A DNA stretch of 40,108 bases, from NCBI GenBank assembly GCA_046727855.1, contig JBKPDL010000017.1:1-40108 (forward strand), read 5' to 3'. The translations under genes were made by a program, and so were the position numbers. Of this stretch, positions 9,104 to 16,547 are shown one piece after another (within the stretch, counting starts at the first letter, position 1; every line of letters begins with the position of its first letter). The notes beneath the pieces are model-generated. The model did no database searches and had not been told where the DNA came from. It was given only the letters and a program-made list of their open reading frames with translations. Source of the DNA: DASPWV01 sp046727855. GTDB lineage: Bacteria; Acidobacteriota; Vicinamibacteria; Vicinamibacterales; UBA2999.

Positions 9104-11200
9104 ATGATGACCACTCAATCCATCCAACGGTCGGTGATCGCGTCGCTTCCGCTCGCCGCTGCGCTCACGTGGTCGACAGTCGCGATTCAGAGCCAATCCG
9201 CCGCGGACCGCGCATCTGTGCGGCGTACCGCCGCCGATGGTGAGGAATGGCCGACCTATGGAGGTGACCTCGGTAACACGCGGTACGCTCCCCTCGATCA
9301 AATCAACGCCGAAAACTTCAGCAAGCTGGAAATCGCCTGGCGTTTCAAGACCGACAACCTCGGACCGCGGCCGGAGTTCAAATTGGAATCGACGCCGCTG
9401 ATGGTCAACGGCCGCCTGTTTTCGACCGGCGGCACGCGGCGGGCCGTGGTTGCGTTGGACGCGGCCACCGGTGAGCTGCTCTGGATGCACAGCCAGGACG
9501 AAGGCGCTCGCGGGCAGGCCGCTCCCCGTCAGCTTTCGGGCCGCGGGCTCGCGTATTGGAGCGAGGGCAAGGAGGAACGCATTCTCTACGTGACGCCCGG
9601 CTATCGGCTCGTGTCACTCGATGCGCGAACAGGCCAACTGATTGCCACGTTCGGACGAAATGGCGTCGTCGATTTGAAACAGGATTTCGATCAGGAGATC
9701 GACCTGACGACGGCGCCGGTGGGCCTCCACGCCACGCCGCTGATTGCAAAGGATGTCGTCATCGTGGGCGCTGCGTTCGAAACTGGTGCCAATCCGAAAA
9801 GCAAAGCCAACGTGAAAGGGCACATCCGCGCCTTCGACGTGCGCACCGGCAAACGGTTGTGGACCTTCCACACGATTCCGCGACCGGGTGAGTTCGGCAA
9901 CGACACGTGGCTGGACGATTCGTGGTCCTACACCGGCAACACCGGTGTGTGGGCGCAGATGTCCGCGGACGAAGAGCTTGGACTCGCGTACTTACCCACG
10001 GAGCTTCCGACCCACGACTACTACGGCGGTGCGCGTCCTGGCAACAATCTGTTCAGTGAAAGCATCGTCGCCGTTGACTTGCGAACCGGTCGGCGGAAGT
10101 GGCACTACCAGTTGGTGCACCACGGCATCTGGGACATGGATATTCCGGCGCCGCCGATCCTGGCCGACATCACAGTCGATGGCCGTGCGATCAAGGCTCT
10201 GGCGCAGCCAACCAAGCAGGCGTTTCTCTATGTGTTCAATCGAGAAACCGGCGAACCGGTCTGGCCGATAGAGGAGCGACCCGTTCCCCGGGGCGACACA
10301 CCAGGCGAGTGGTACTCGCCAACGCAGCCATTCCCGACCAAGCCTCCGCCCTACGATGGACAGGGCCTTACGGTGGACGACTTGATCGACTTCACGCCGG
10401 AACTTCGGGCGGAAGCTGTGAAGATCGTCTCGCGCTATCGGCTCGGTCCGATTTTCACGCCGCCGTCGGTGAGCCGCGCCGAGGGTCCGATTGCGACGCT
10501 CACAATGGGCGCGCAAGCCGCGGCATCGAATTGGCCGGGCGGTTCCTACGATCCGGAAACGCATACGCTGTTCGTCGCGTCGCAAACCTCGATCGCCACG
10601 CTTGGTCTCATGCCGCCGCCTCCCGGACGTTCGGACATGCCGTACTTTCAAGGCACGGTTCTGTCGGGCGCACGGCTCACCGGCGGATCAGGTTCGGACG
10701 CCGGTGCAGGCCCGCGGCCGGCGGCTCCGGTTGCGGCGGCGCCAGCCGGTGGTGAGGGCGCGGGTACCAGTTTGACGATCCAGGGGCTGCCGCTGGTCAA
10801 GCCGCCTTACAGCCGCATCACAGCCATCGATCTCGACAAGGGCGAGTTCCGTTGGCAAGTGCCGTTTGGTGCAACGCCAGACAATATCCGGCAGCATCCA
10901 CTATTAAAGGGGCTGAATCTCCCGCCGCTTGGGCGGCAAGGCAACAACTCCGGAACGCTCGTGACCAAGACCTTGCTGATCGCAGGTGAAAGCACGTTCG
11001 GTCCCACGCCCTCTGGCGCGCGAGGTGCGATGCTTCGTGCGTTCGAGAAGGCGACAGGCCGTGAGGTCGGCGCGCTCTACCTGCCCGCGCCGCAGAGTGG
11101 TTCGCCGATGACGTACCAGCTGAACGGGCGGCAATACATTGTGGTCGCGATCAGCGGCGGCACCTATTCGGGGGAGCTCGTGGCGTTCCGGCTGCCGTGA
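9104..11200 (+). CDS. PQQ-dependent dehydrogenase (quinoprotein, glucose-dehydrogenase-like)
   Basis: A 698-residue secreted quinoprotein. A signal peptide (residues 1-30) precedes the canonical N-terminal signature EEWPTYGGDLGNTRYAPLDQ and an eight-bladed PQQ propeller, with blade motifs such as VVALDAATGELLW, IRAFDVRTGKRLW and VDLRTGRRKWHYQ. The HHGIWDMD segment lies at the usual active-site blade, and the C-terminal QYIVVAISGG is typical. It should oxidise an alcohol or aldose in the periplasm and pass electrons to quinone or a cytochrome; no fused haem domain is present. An Ala/Gly/Pro-rich insertion (about residues 530-552) interrupts the propeller. AAAGG in front of the double ATG (9104, 9107) may serve as ribosome binding site. 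It appears cotranscribed with the amidohydrolase upstream. Confidence 0.9.
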   Translation: MMTTQSIQRSVIASLPLAAALTWSTVAIQSQSAADRASVRRTAADGEEWPTYGGDLGNTRYAPLDQINAENFSKLEIAWRFKTDNLGPRPEFKLESTPLMVNGRLFSTGGTRRAVVALDAATGELLWMHSQDEGARGQAAPRQLSGRGLAYWSEGKEERILYVTPGYRLVSLDARTGQLIATFGRNGVVDLKQDFDQEIDLTTAPVGLHATPLIAKDVVIVGAAFETGANPKSKANVKGHIRAFDVRTGKRLWTFHTIPRPGEFGNDTWLDDSWSYTGNTGVWAQMSADEELGLAYLPTELPTHDYYGGARPGNNLFSESIVAVDLRTGRRKWHYQLVHHGIWDMDIPAPPILADITVDGRAIKALAQPTKQAFLYVFNRETGEPVWPIEERPVPRGDTPGEWYSPTQPFPTKPPPYDGQGLTVDDLIDFTPELRAEAVKIVSRYRLGPIFTPPSVSRAEGPIATLTMGAQAAASNWPGGSYDPETHTLFVASQTSIATLGLMPPPPGRSDMPYFQGTVLSGARLTGGSGSDAGAGPRPAAPVAAAPAGGEGAGTSLTIQGLPLVKPPYSRITAIDLDKGEFRWQVPFGATPDNIRQHPLLKGLNLPPLGRQGNNSGTLVTKTLLIAGESTFGPTPSGARGAMLRAFEKATGREVGALYLPAPQSGSPMTYQLNGRQYIVVAISGGTYSGELVAFRLP

Positions 11201-11599
11201 CGCTGACAACGCGCGTCCGGCGCGGCGTCAGATGCGCGGAAACGCGGCGCGGCGACCTCCGGCCCCGCTAGCGACCTCCGTCCCGGCTAGGGACCTCCGT
11301 CCCTGCTAGCGACCTCCGTCCCGGCTGGCGACCTCCGTCCCGGCTGGCGACCTCCGTCCCGGCTGGCGACCTCCGTCCCGGCTGGCGACCTCCGTCCCGG
11401 CTGGCGACCTCCGTCCGCACTGGGGACCTCCGTCCCCGCTAGCGACGTCCTGTGAATAGCGGCCTGCATTTCGCTCAGCACCTGCGGCCGTTGGCCGCGG
11501 CGTGGCGAGCGGTCAATCCGCCATCCGCAGATAAAACCGCCTCATTACGCCGTGCCAGCTGCGTTTCCATCACGATTCGATCTTTGAGACAATCGCGCT
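11201..11599. other. non-coding stretch holding repeat array A-left
   Basis: About 400 bp lie between the PQQ dehydrogenase stop and the DUF411 start. The first 50 bp contain the GC-rich inverted pair TGACGC/GCGTCA overlapping the stop codon. The middle (11252-11441) is the 19-bp repeat array listed separately. The last 150 bp are unique sequence that presumably carries the promoter of the DUF411 gene; I see no convincing -35/-10 pair there. The reading frame that runs through the array on the opposite strand is a repeat artefact. Confidence 0.6.
11252..11441 (+). repeat. tandem array of ten 19-bp hairpin repeats (A-left)
   Basis: Ten head-to-tail units of exactly 19 bp, of the form GCGACCTCCGTCCCGGCTG, with no spacers. 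Units 4-8 are identical; the others differ at a few positions (G/C at position 2, CGG/CTG/CCC near position 14). A degenerate eleventh unit (GCGACGTCC) follows. Read on the other strand, each unit contains GGGAC-GGAG-GTCNC, an imperfect palindrome with a GGAG loop. The array has the same orientation as the one left of the RAYT gene and is opposite to the array at 12083. Confidence 0.95.
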
Positions 11600-12070
11600 A
11601 TGCGTATCGTGCATGTCGTTCTTGCTAGTTCAATGGTTGTGACCGCAGGCTTCGGTTTTTCCGCTGTGCGAGCGCAGCAGACCCCTAAGGGCGGCACGTC
11701 GGTCGTCGTCTTCAAGTCGCCGACTTGAGGATGTTGCAGCGCATGGGCAGAGCATGTCCGTGCGGCAGGCTTCCAGGTGGAAGTGCAATCGGTGAGTGAT
11801 GAGAAGTTGCGCGCGATCTTGCGCGATGGCGGTGTAACAAACGACCTCGCCTCCTGTCATACGGCAAAAGTCGGTGGTTACACAGTCGAGGGACATGTGC
11901 CGGCTGCGGACATTCAGAAGCTTCTTAAGGAGAAGCCGCCGGTGGCTGGCATCGCGGTGCCCGGTATGCCGATGGGGTCGCCCGGGATGGAGCAGGGTGG
12001 CAGAAAGGACCCCTTCAACACAATTGCGTTCTCGAAGGATGGCAAGAAAACCGTGTTCGCGAAACATTAG
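11600..12070 (+). CDS. DUF411 metal-binding protein with in-frame TGA at the motif Cys (candidate selenoprotein)
   Basis: From ATG 11600 to the stop at 12070 one frame encodes 156 residues, interrupted only by TGA at codon 43 (11726-11728). The N-terminus is a signal peptide (residues 1-25, ending AVRA). After it come VVVFKSPT-TGA-GCCSAWAEHVR and ASCHTAKVGGYTVEGHVPA, then GIAVPGMPMGSPGME, the full set of DUF411 (PF04214) signatures. Family members normally read SPTCGCC, so TGA stands exactly at the first Cys; the other Cys residues (two of CGCC and that in SCH) are kept. DUF411 proteins are small periplasmic proteins linked to copper handling. A SECIS-like hairpin follows the TGA. If TGA is read as stop, only a 42-residue peptide or an N-truncated product from GTG 11777 could be made. 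There is no strong Shine-Dalgarno before 11600. The gene lies between two opposed 19-bp repeat arrays. Confidence 0.7.
11733..11766 (+). promoter_or_regulatory. SECIS-like stem-loop after the in-frame TGA
   Basis: Starting four nucleotides after the TGA, the RNA can fold as follows. The lower stem is 11733-11738 with 11761-11766, including two U-G pairs. Base 11760 is then bulged and 11739 pairs with 11759, followed by a C-C mismatch. The upper stem is GCAUG (11741-11745) with CAUGU (11753-11757). The apical loop GGCAGAG (11746-11752) starts 17 nt after the TGA and begins with G. Bacterial SECIS elements need an apical loop of about 3-14 nt, with G at one of its first two positions, 16-37 nt after UGA. 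This was folded by eye, without an energy calculation. Confidence 0.45.
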
Positions 12071-12082
12071 GCGCCCCGTCTG

Positions 12083-12196
12083 CAGGGACGGAGGTTGCTG
12101 GCGGGGACGGAGGTCCCTACCGGGGACGGAGGTCACTGGCAGGGACGGAGGTCACTGGCGGGGACGGAGGTCGCTAACAGGGACGGAGGTCGCCGA
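12083..12196 (-). repeat. tandem array of six 19-bp hairpin repeats (A-right, inverted)
   Basis: Six exact 19-bp units of the form CAGGGACGGAGGTCACTGG, the reverse complement of the array at 11252. The second unit contains a perfect GGGAC-GGAG-GTCCC hairpin. The array begins 13 bp after the DUF411 stop and ends 17 bp before the 3' end of the convergent hydrolase gene, so it may also act as a bidirectional transcription end. Confidence 0.95.
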
Positions 12197-12213
12197 GCGA
12201 CGCTGCGTGTCGA

Positions 12214-14214
12214 TCAGCGTCGTTCGCGCGTAGCCCACTGGTAATGTGCGGCGGCGCGTCGCAGAATTCCAGGCATATCTTCCGCCAGCAAATACCGTCC
12301 ATCCACGAGCGCGATCGCCGAGAGCGCGATCCGCCCGATGTAGTCTTCCAGGCTCGCGTAGCGCTCTTCGATCGAACGACGGCTGTCTTCCGATCGGTCC
12401 CTCTCCACGCGGGTTCGAGGCAGCGGCAGATACGATCCAATCTCGCTCGCCAGGCGGTCGGGCGCGCCGATGTCAGGACGCCGATAGTTCCATCCGGTGT
12501 TGGTGGCGAGCGGCACAGCCACGTCTGGCAGTCGAATGCCGGCGCGATCGTTGCCCGCTTCGTCGACGGCCGGCACGAGACTCACAAAAGCTTTGCCGAT
12601 CTTCGGTGGTTCGATTGTTACCAGACCGTGCGACCAACCCGGTCCGAAGTCTAGCCGGTAGGTTGTCATCGGCGGTGGCAACGGAAATCCGGGAACCGTC
12701 GGCCATCCGGCCGAGGCGGGCGCCGTAAGGGTGCCATCGCCGAGTGTCGGATACCGGCTCGCCGGCGGCTCTCGATCGTCTGCCACCCACTCGTCGAGCG
12801 CACGAAACAACGCACGTACGACCGGTGCATAGACGATCGGGTTCATGTCCGCCCGACCGACGAAGTCGGGATCTTGAAATGGCGCGGGCGGAAACGCGCC
12901 AACGATGTGTGGGGCAGACGCGACGAAGTAAACACGGCTTGTCGGCGGCGGGTCGATGTCGTGCGTTCCACTCGGGTCGGTGAGCACAAGCGAACCGGCG
13001 CGGTTGAAGAACTCCGAGTTCGTGAGCAAGTGAAACAGTTTGGGCACGGTGCCGCTTTTGACCGCTCTGGCGAGCAGCGCATCGGTGACGCCTGTTTCCG
13101 GATCGACTTCGCCCGCGTCGGTAAACGGAAACATGTCGACGGGATAGAGGATGTTGAAATGTTGCAGCTGGTCGCGTGACTGTTGGCCAAAGCGATGGTT
13201 GAACGATCCGCGCCCCGCGCCGCCGACTTGATCAAAAACACCGTCGAAGACTCGGCGACCGCGTTCGTCTTCGTTGAATCCCTCGTAGATGAAATGACGG
13301 AGGAACCTGCCCGTTTGTGAGACGCCCCACGCGAGGGCGAACTTGGTACCTGGTAGGGGGTTGCCGGCTGACGCGTCAGCGTGCTTGAAGAAACTGATCA
13401 GATCCCGAGTGCCGGCGAGACCGCATCCGATGATCCGCGGGTCGCGCGCGCGATACACGACGTCGTAGATTCGGCCTGGTTCAAACCCGCCGTCCAGCGT
13501 CACCGCGCTCGGGCCAGTAAAGCGCCACCTGCTGCGCGGGATCAGCTGCGGGGCATCCAGCGGCAGTGTGCGGACGATCATCTTGTGCTCGTCGCTCGAG
13601 GGATCGACGACGGGATACGCATCATGGCCGCGATCGGCAATGGACGCAGTGGTTGCACCCGGCCCGGGAACGAAATTGCCTCGCACGAGTCCCGTGATCG
13701 GACGTCCATTGTCCGTCGCGATGGGAATCTCCATTCGCATGCGGCCCTGCGGAACGTCCCACTGCCATCCCATCCAGAGCAGCGAGAAGCCCTGTCGCAT
13801 GAGCGCACCATCGCCAAAGTCCGCGGCGGTCGAGGGATCGCTGGCAGTCGTGCCGTTTTGAAACGTGGTGAGAATTCGCTTGGTGCCGCGATTACCAGCT
13901 TCGTAGAACAAGCGGCCATTGCCGCGCGCGGGATCGACTGGCTTCAGCAGGTAGAAATCGGCCGAGAACTCGACTTCGCCGCGGGCGTTTCGTGGGGCGA
14001 GCAGAAGATCGACGATGCCGCGGTTCTGAGGCAATGTCGGATCGAGCGCGAAATCCACTTTGCCAACGAGTTTTTCGTACGGGCCGGCTGCACCGAACGT
14101 CACGCCGTTGAGAACAAGCTCCCGCCGCTCGATGCGCAGTCGCGTGACACCGGCGGCAGCGATTGTCGGAACCAGGAAGACGCCGGCAACGAAGATCGCG
14201 AGGAGCTTCGACAT
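12214..14214 (-). CDS. secreted alpha/beta-hydrolase-domain protein
   Basis: A 666-residue protein with a signal peptide (MSKLLAIFVAGVFLVPTIAAAG). It matches the large alpha/beta hydrolase domain family (PF20091-like) by its N-terminal beta region (LVLNGVTFGAAGPYEKLVGK), GRLFYEAGNRGTKR, and the nucleophile elbow WGVSQTGRFLR with Ser at residue 299. The downstream DIDPPPTSRVYFVASAPH and the C-terminal Tyr/Arg-rich helix (EERYASLEDYIGRIA) also fit. Members are thought to be esterases of unknown substrate. No frameshift is seen. The gene is transcribed away from the rearranged region, and a truncated DUF4410-like gene ends 9 bp upstream of its start; they may once have been one transcript. Confidence 0.88.
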   Translation of the reverse strand: MSKLLAIFVAGVFLVPTIAAAGVTRLRIERRELVLNGVTFGAAGPYEKLVGKVDFALDPTLPQNRGIVDLLLAPRNARGEVEFSADFYLLKPVDPARGNGRLFYEAGNRGTKRILTTFQNGTTASDPSTAADFGDGALMRQGFSLLWMGWQWDVPQGRMRMEIPIATDNGRPITGLVRGNFVPGPGATTASIADRGHDAYPVVDPSSDEHKMIVRTLPLDAPQLIPRSRWRFTGPSAVTLDGGFEPGRIYDVVYRARDPRIIGCGLAGTRDLISFFKHADASAGNPLPGTKFALAWGVSQTGRFLRHFIYEGFNEDERGRRVFDGVFDQVGGAGRGSFNHRFGQQSRDQLQHFNILYPVDMFPFTDAGEVDPETGVTDALLARAVKSGTVPKLFHLLTNSEFFNRAGSLVLTDPSGTHDIDPPPTSRVYFVASAPHIVGAFPPAPFQDPDFVGRADMNPIVYAPVVRALFRALDEWVADDREPPASRYPTLGDGTLTAPASAGWPTVPGFPLPPPMTTYRLDFGPGWSHGLVTIEPPKIGKAFVSLVPAVDEAGNDRAGIRLPDVAVPLATNTGWNYRRPDIGAPDRLASEIGSYLPLPRTRVERDRSEDSRRSIEERYASLEDYIGRIALSAIALVDGRYLLAEDMPGILRRAAAHYQWATRERR

Positions 14215-14223
14215 GCGTCGGGC

Positions 14224-14472
14224 CTATTGGAGTTTCGCGTCCTTGATGCGCTCGGAGACCGTCTGGGCGATCGGATGCCCGAGGGTGCCGGTCGATCCCG
14301 CTCTCTGCGAATAGAAATTCGTTCGGATTGTATCTTTCGTGTCGACCACTTTGGCGCCGGAGCCGTCGGTCACGCGATAGCTAATATCGCTCGATTCGCG
14401 ACCGTAGCCCATGCCAACGAAAATGCGCTTGGCCGCGTTACCAAGACGCCAGGCGACGATCTCCCCCTCTAG
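14224..14472 (-). pseudogene. 3' part of a DUF4410-like gene interrupted by an IS
   Basis: From the CTAG at 14469-14472 the frame reads LEGEIVAWRLGNAAKRI, then FVGMGYGRESSDISYRV, and ends TLGHPIAQTVSERIKDAKLQ. This resembles the C-terminal half of DUF4410 envelope proteins. The coding frame continues into the IS (a GTG at 14505 would add nine IS-encoded residues), so any product would be truncated. When the IS is removed at its CTAG duplications, the frame joins the remnant at 15747-15814. Original role unknown. Confidence 0.65.
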
Positions 14473-14602
14473 CAGGACGCTGAAAAAAGTGACCGAATGA
14501 CTCACTACAGTGCTCCGAAATATGTTCCTATGCTGAGTTATCCTGGAGCGCGGCTCCCTCGCGGCCGGCCTATAGGCGCTTCAACCCGGTGGTTCATTGA
14601 CA

Positions 14603-15632
14603 CTACGCCGTTGCGAGCAGCGTCTGCATCCTGACGAGGTTGTATGCGGCGGCGTGAAGGTCAGGACCCAGTCCACCAACTCGCCCCGCGATGGCGCAGC
14701 TTCTGCAGGCGGCCGACCGTCTTCATCCACCCAAACACCTGCTCGACCAGCTTCCGCTTCCGTTGACTGATTTGAGAACCACCGTGCCGCGTCGTGCGAC
14801 CGTCGATCGCGCTGCCGCTGTCCTTCTGAGCGATGTGCCGTGTGGTCGCCAGCTCACGTGCCGCGGCCACAAAGCTGGCGACATCGAAGTTCTGATCGCC
14901 GCCCACCGTCTTTGCTCGTGGTTCAGAGGTCAGCAACACCATGGCGGCCTCGCGCTCCGCAGTGCCCGTGGCCGCGGTCGCACAGACGTTGGCGACCAGG
15001 CCGTGCCGATTGTCCAATAGCACATGCCCGAGATACGCGAGCTTGGCTTCCTTACCCTTCCCTTTGCGGTACAGCAATGTGGTCGACGCGTGCGTGTCGT
15101 TCTTCCGGCGTTCGCCGTGGAAGTTGATCGTGGCTTCCCGGGACCGTCGGGCGTCGGCGTCGACGCTCCGTCGTCCTTGCGCCGGAAACTCTTGAGGCTG
15201 GCCCAGGCCTCCAGCATCGTGCCGTCGACGGTGAAGTGCTCATCGGACATCAAGCCAGCCGACTCGGCCCGCGCGCGGACTGCGTCAAAGAACGCCGCCG
15301 CGACATCGCCCTCGAGCAACCGATCACGGTTCTTCGTAAACGTCGTTGGCGACCAGATCGGCTCATCGAGCCTCAGGCCAATGAACCAATCGAAACAAGA
15401 TACTGTAGTCGATCTCCTCCATCAGCAGCCGCTCGCTCCGAATCGTATAGAGCGACTGCAGCAGCAACGCCCGCAGCAACTGCTGCGGCGGAATCGATGG
15501 GCGGCCGATGCCGGAGTAAAGGCGGTCGAACCGGGGCGACAACCGCTTGAACACGTCATCCGTCATCCGGCGAACCTCGCGCAGCGGGTGATCGGGCCGC
15601 ACCCGTGCCTCGGGGGAGAGATAGCTGAACAT
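14603..15632 (-). pseudogene. IS5/IS1182-type DDE transposase, frameshifted
   Basis: Translation moves through several frames. From ATG 15632 the N-terminal DUF772-type domain reads FSYLSPEARVRPDHPLREVR and PSIPPQQLLRALLLQ up to ILFR. One extra base near 15389 shifts the frame, and the text continues as WFIGLRLDEPIWSP, then EHFTVDGTMLEAWASLKSF with the first catalytic Asp in VDGT. A second shift near 15140 leads to INFHGERRKNDTHAS, KGKGKEAKLAYLGH and KRKLVEQVFGWMKTVG, the C-terminal DDE part. A third shift near 14680 leads to the terminal LHAAAYNLVRMQTLL, ending at TAG 14603-14605. At least three frameshifts make it inactive. Confidence 0.8.
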
Positions 15633-15703
15633 GTCCTGGGTCTGTTGTCGCGTCCGCGCACTCGCAGGCTCCTTTCAGAGTCGGTGCGAGCATGGTAGTA
15701 CCT

Positions 15704-15725
15704 GGGGATCGATCTGTCGATCCCC
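15704..15725 (+). terminator. perfect 9-bp hairpin at the IS right end
   Basis: GGGGATCGA-TCTG-TCGATCCCC is a perfect 9-bp stem with a four-base loop, followed after nine bases by TTTTT. It sits just inside the right inverted repeat of the IS, upstream of the transposase start. It may block readthrough transcription into the element or be a transposase recognition structure. Confidence 0.5.
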
Positions 15726-15746
15726 TTCACTGACTTTTTCACTCTG

Positions 15747-15814
15747 CTAGAAAGAAGACATGAAATCAGACGTTGTCCTGTTTGGCACGGGCAGCCTTGC
15801 TCGGTCTGTCACTA
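15747..15814 (-). pseudogene. remnant of the interrupted DUF4410-like gene (upstream side)
   Basis: On the minus strand this piece reads DRPSKAARAKQDNV, a TGA stop, then FHVFF. After removal of the IS at CTAG it joins in frame to LEGEIVAWRL at 14472. The remnant ends exactly at the first unit of the 19-bp repeat array (15815), and no further 5' coding sequence is found beyond the array. The internal TGA (codon before FHVFF) shows decay. The assignment rests on the in-frame join and not on recognised domain residues. Confidence 0.45.
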
Positions 15815-15890
15815 GCGACCTCCGTCCCTGCCAGTGACCTCCGTCCCTGCCAGCGACCTCCGTCCCTGCCAGCGACCTCCGTCGCGGCAA
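15815..15890 (+). repeat. tandem array of four 19-bp hairpin repeats (B-left)
   Basis: Four exact 19-bp units: GCGACCTCCGTCCCTGCCA, GTGACCTCCGTCCCTGCCA, the first again, and GCGACCTCCGTCGCGGCAA. They have the same orientation as the array at 11252. The last unit has diverged at its 3' side, next to the unique sequence that leads to the RAYT start 46 bp further on. Confidence 0.95.
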
Positions 15891-15936
15891 CACGTTTGCT
15901 ATTCCCGACTCCGAGGTCGGACAGGAACAACGCAAG

Positions 15937-16524
15937 ATGCCACGCAAACCCAGAGTGCTCGAGGAAGACATCGTGTATCACGTCTACAACCGGCGGACCG
16001 ACTGTCAACTGCTGTTTCCGACTCCCCGCGGGTTTGATGACTTTTTGCATCTGATGGAAGAAGGACGCAAGCGATACCACGTCCGGATTTGCGCGTATTC
16101 CGTGATGGAAACGCATTGGCACCAAAGCATTTGGGTGCGCCGGACGAACCCCGCAACGAGAGTTACCGACGGCGCAACCGACGTAGCCAATTACCTTCGC
16201 TGGTTGTCAGCGAGTCACGCCATCCGCTTCAGGATCGTCTCTGACACGCGCGGGCATGGTCACGTTTATCAAGATCGCTACAAGTCAAAGCCGGTAATCA
16301 CAGAAGACCACTACCTGACGCTCGTCCGCTATATCGAACGCAATCCGCTGGTGGCCGGTCTGGTCGACCGCGCCGAGCTCTGGCCCTGGTCAAGCCTCGC
16401 CGAACGATTGAATGGCCGCCGTAACATCCTCGACAGCGGTCCCGTGTCGCTGCCGTCCAATTGGTTAGACCGGGTGAACCAGCGCTCGACGCTCGAAGAA
16501 ACAGAGGATTATTGCCTCGACTAA
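15937..16524 (+). CDS. REP-associated tyrosine transposase (RAYT, Y1_Tnp family)
   Basis: A 195-residue HUH single-strand transposase of the RAYT clade. The N-terminus RVLEEDIVYHVYNRR matches the usual HVxNR start. The metal-binding HUH motif is H60-W61-H62 in METHWHQSIWV, with Trp in the middle position and Gln-Ser in place of the common Leu-Leu. HVYQDRYKSKPV and HYLTLVRYIERNPLVAGLV follow; Y126 is the probable nucleophile, and the WPWSS motif typical of RAYTs is present. All catalytic positions look intact, so the enzyme should bind and cut hairpin repeats as single-stranded DNA. It lies between two opposed arrays of 19-bp hairpin repeats, its likely substrates. The C-terminal 40 residues are not conserved family sequence. 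The ribosome binding site is weak (ACGCAAG). Confidence 0.92.
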   Translation: MPRKPRVLEEDIVYHVYNRRTDCQLLFPTPRGFDDFLHLMEEGRKRYHVRICAYSVMETHWHQSIWVRRTNPATRVTDGATDVANYLRWLSASHAIRFRIVSDTRGHGHVYQDRYKSKPVITEDHYLTLVRYIERNPLVAGLVDRAELWPWSSLAERLNGRRNILDSGPVSLPSNWLDRVNQRSTLEETEDYCLD

Positions 16525-16547
16525 CAACTTGTTTATCCGTTCCCGCG

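Larger units (their letters stand above)
14473..15746 (-). mobile_element. decayed IS5-type insertion sequence with CTAG target duplications
   Basis: An element of about 1.27 kb bounded by CTAG at 14469-14472 and 15747-15750. Its ends are imperfect inverted repeats: the left starts CAGGACGCTGAAAAAAGTGA, and the right, read inward, starts CAGAGTGAAAAAGTCAGT. The left end has about three extra bases. A 4-bp CTAG duplication fits IS5-group target preference (YTAR). The only gene is a transposase broken by several frameshifts, so the element cannot move by itself. I assigned the ends by eye. Confidence 0.65.

Noticed and set aside
11252..11441. CRISPR array
   Set aside because: The 19-bp units are directly abutting with no spacers, and no cas genes are near; these are tandem repeats.
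11287..11481. Open frame encoding a repetitive Arg/Gly-rich peptide on the minus strand
   Set aside because: It is only the repeat array translated: three 19-bp units make a 57-bp coding period, and similar spurious frames run through the other arrays (for example 15747-15971 minus).
11777..12070. DUF411 gene starting at GTG 11777
   Set aside because: This start would remove the signal peptide and the CGCC motif; the same frame continues upstream to ATG 11600 with only one TGA and all family motifs.
14473..14505. GTG 14505 as a genuine start for an intact DUF4410-like protein
   Set aside because: The first residues come from the IS terminal sequence, and the frame lacks the N-terminal half and a ribosome binding site, so it is a truncated gene.
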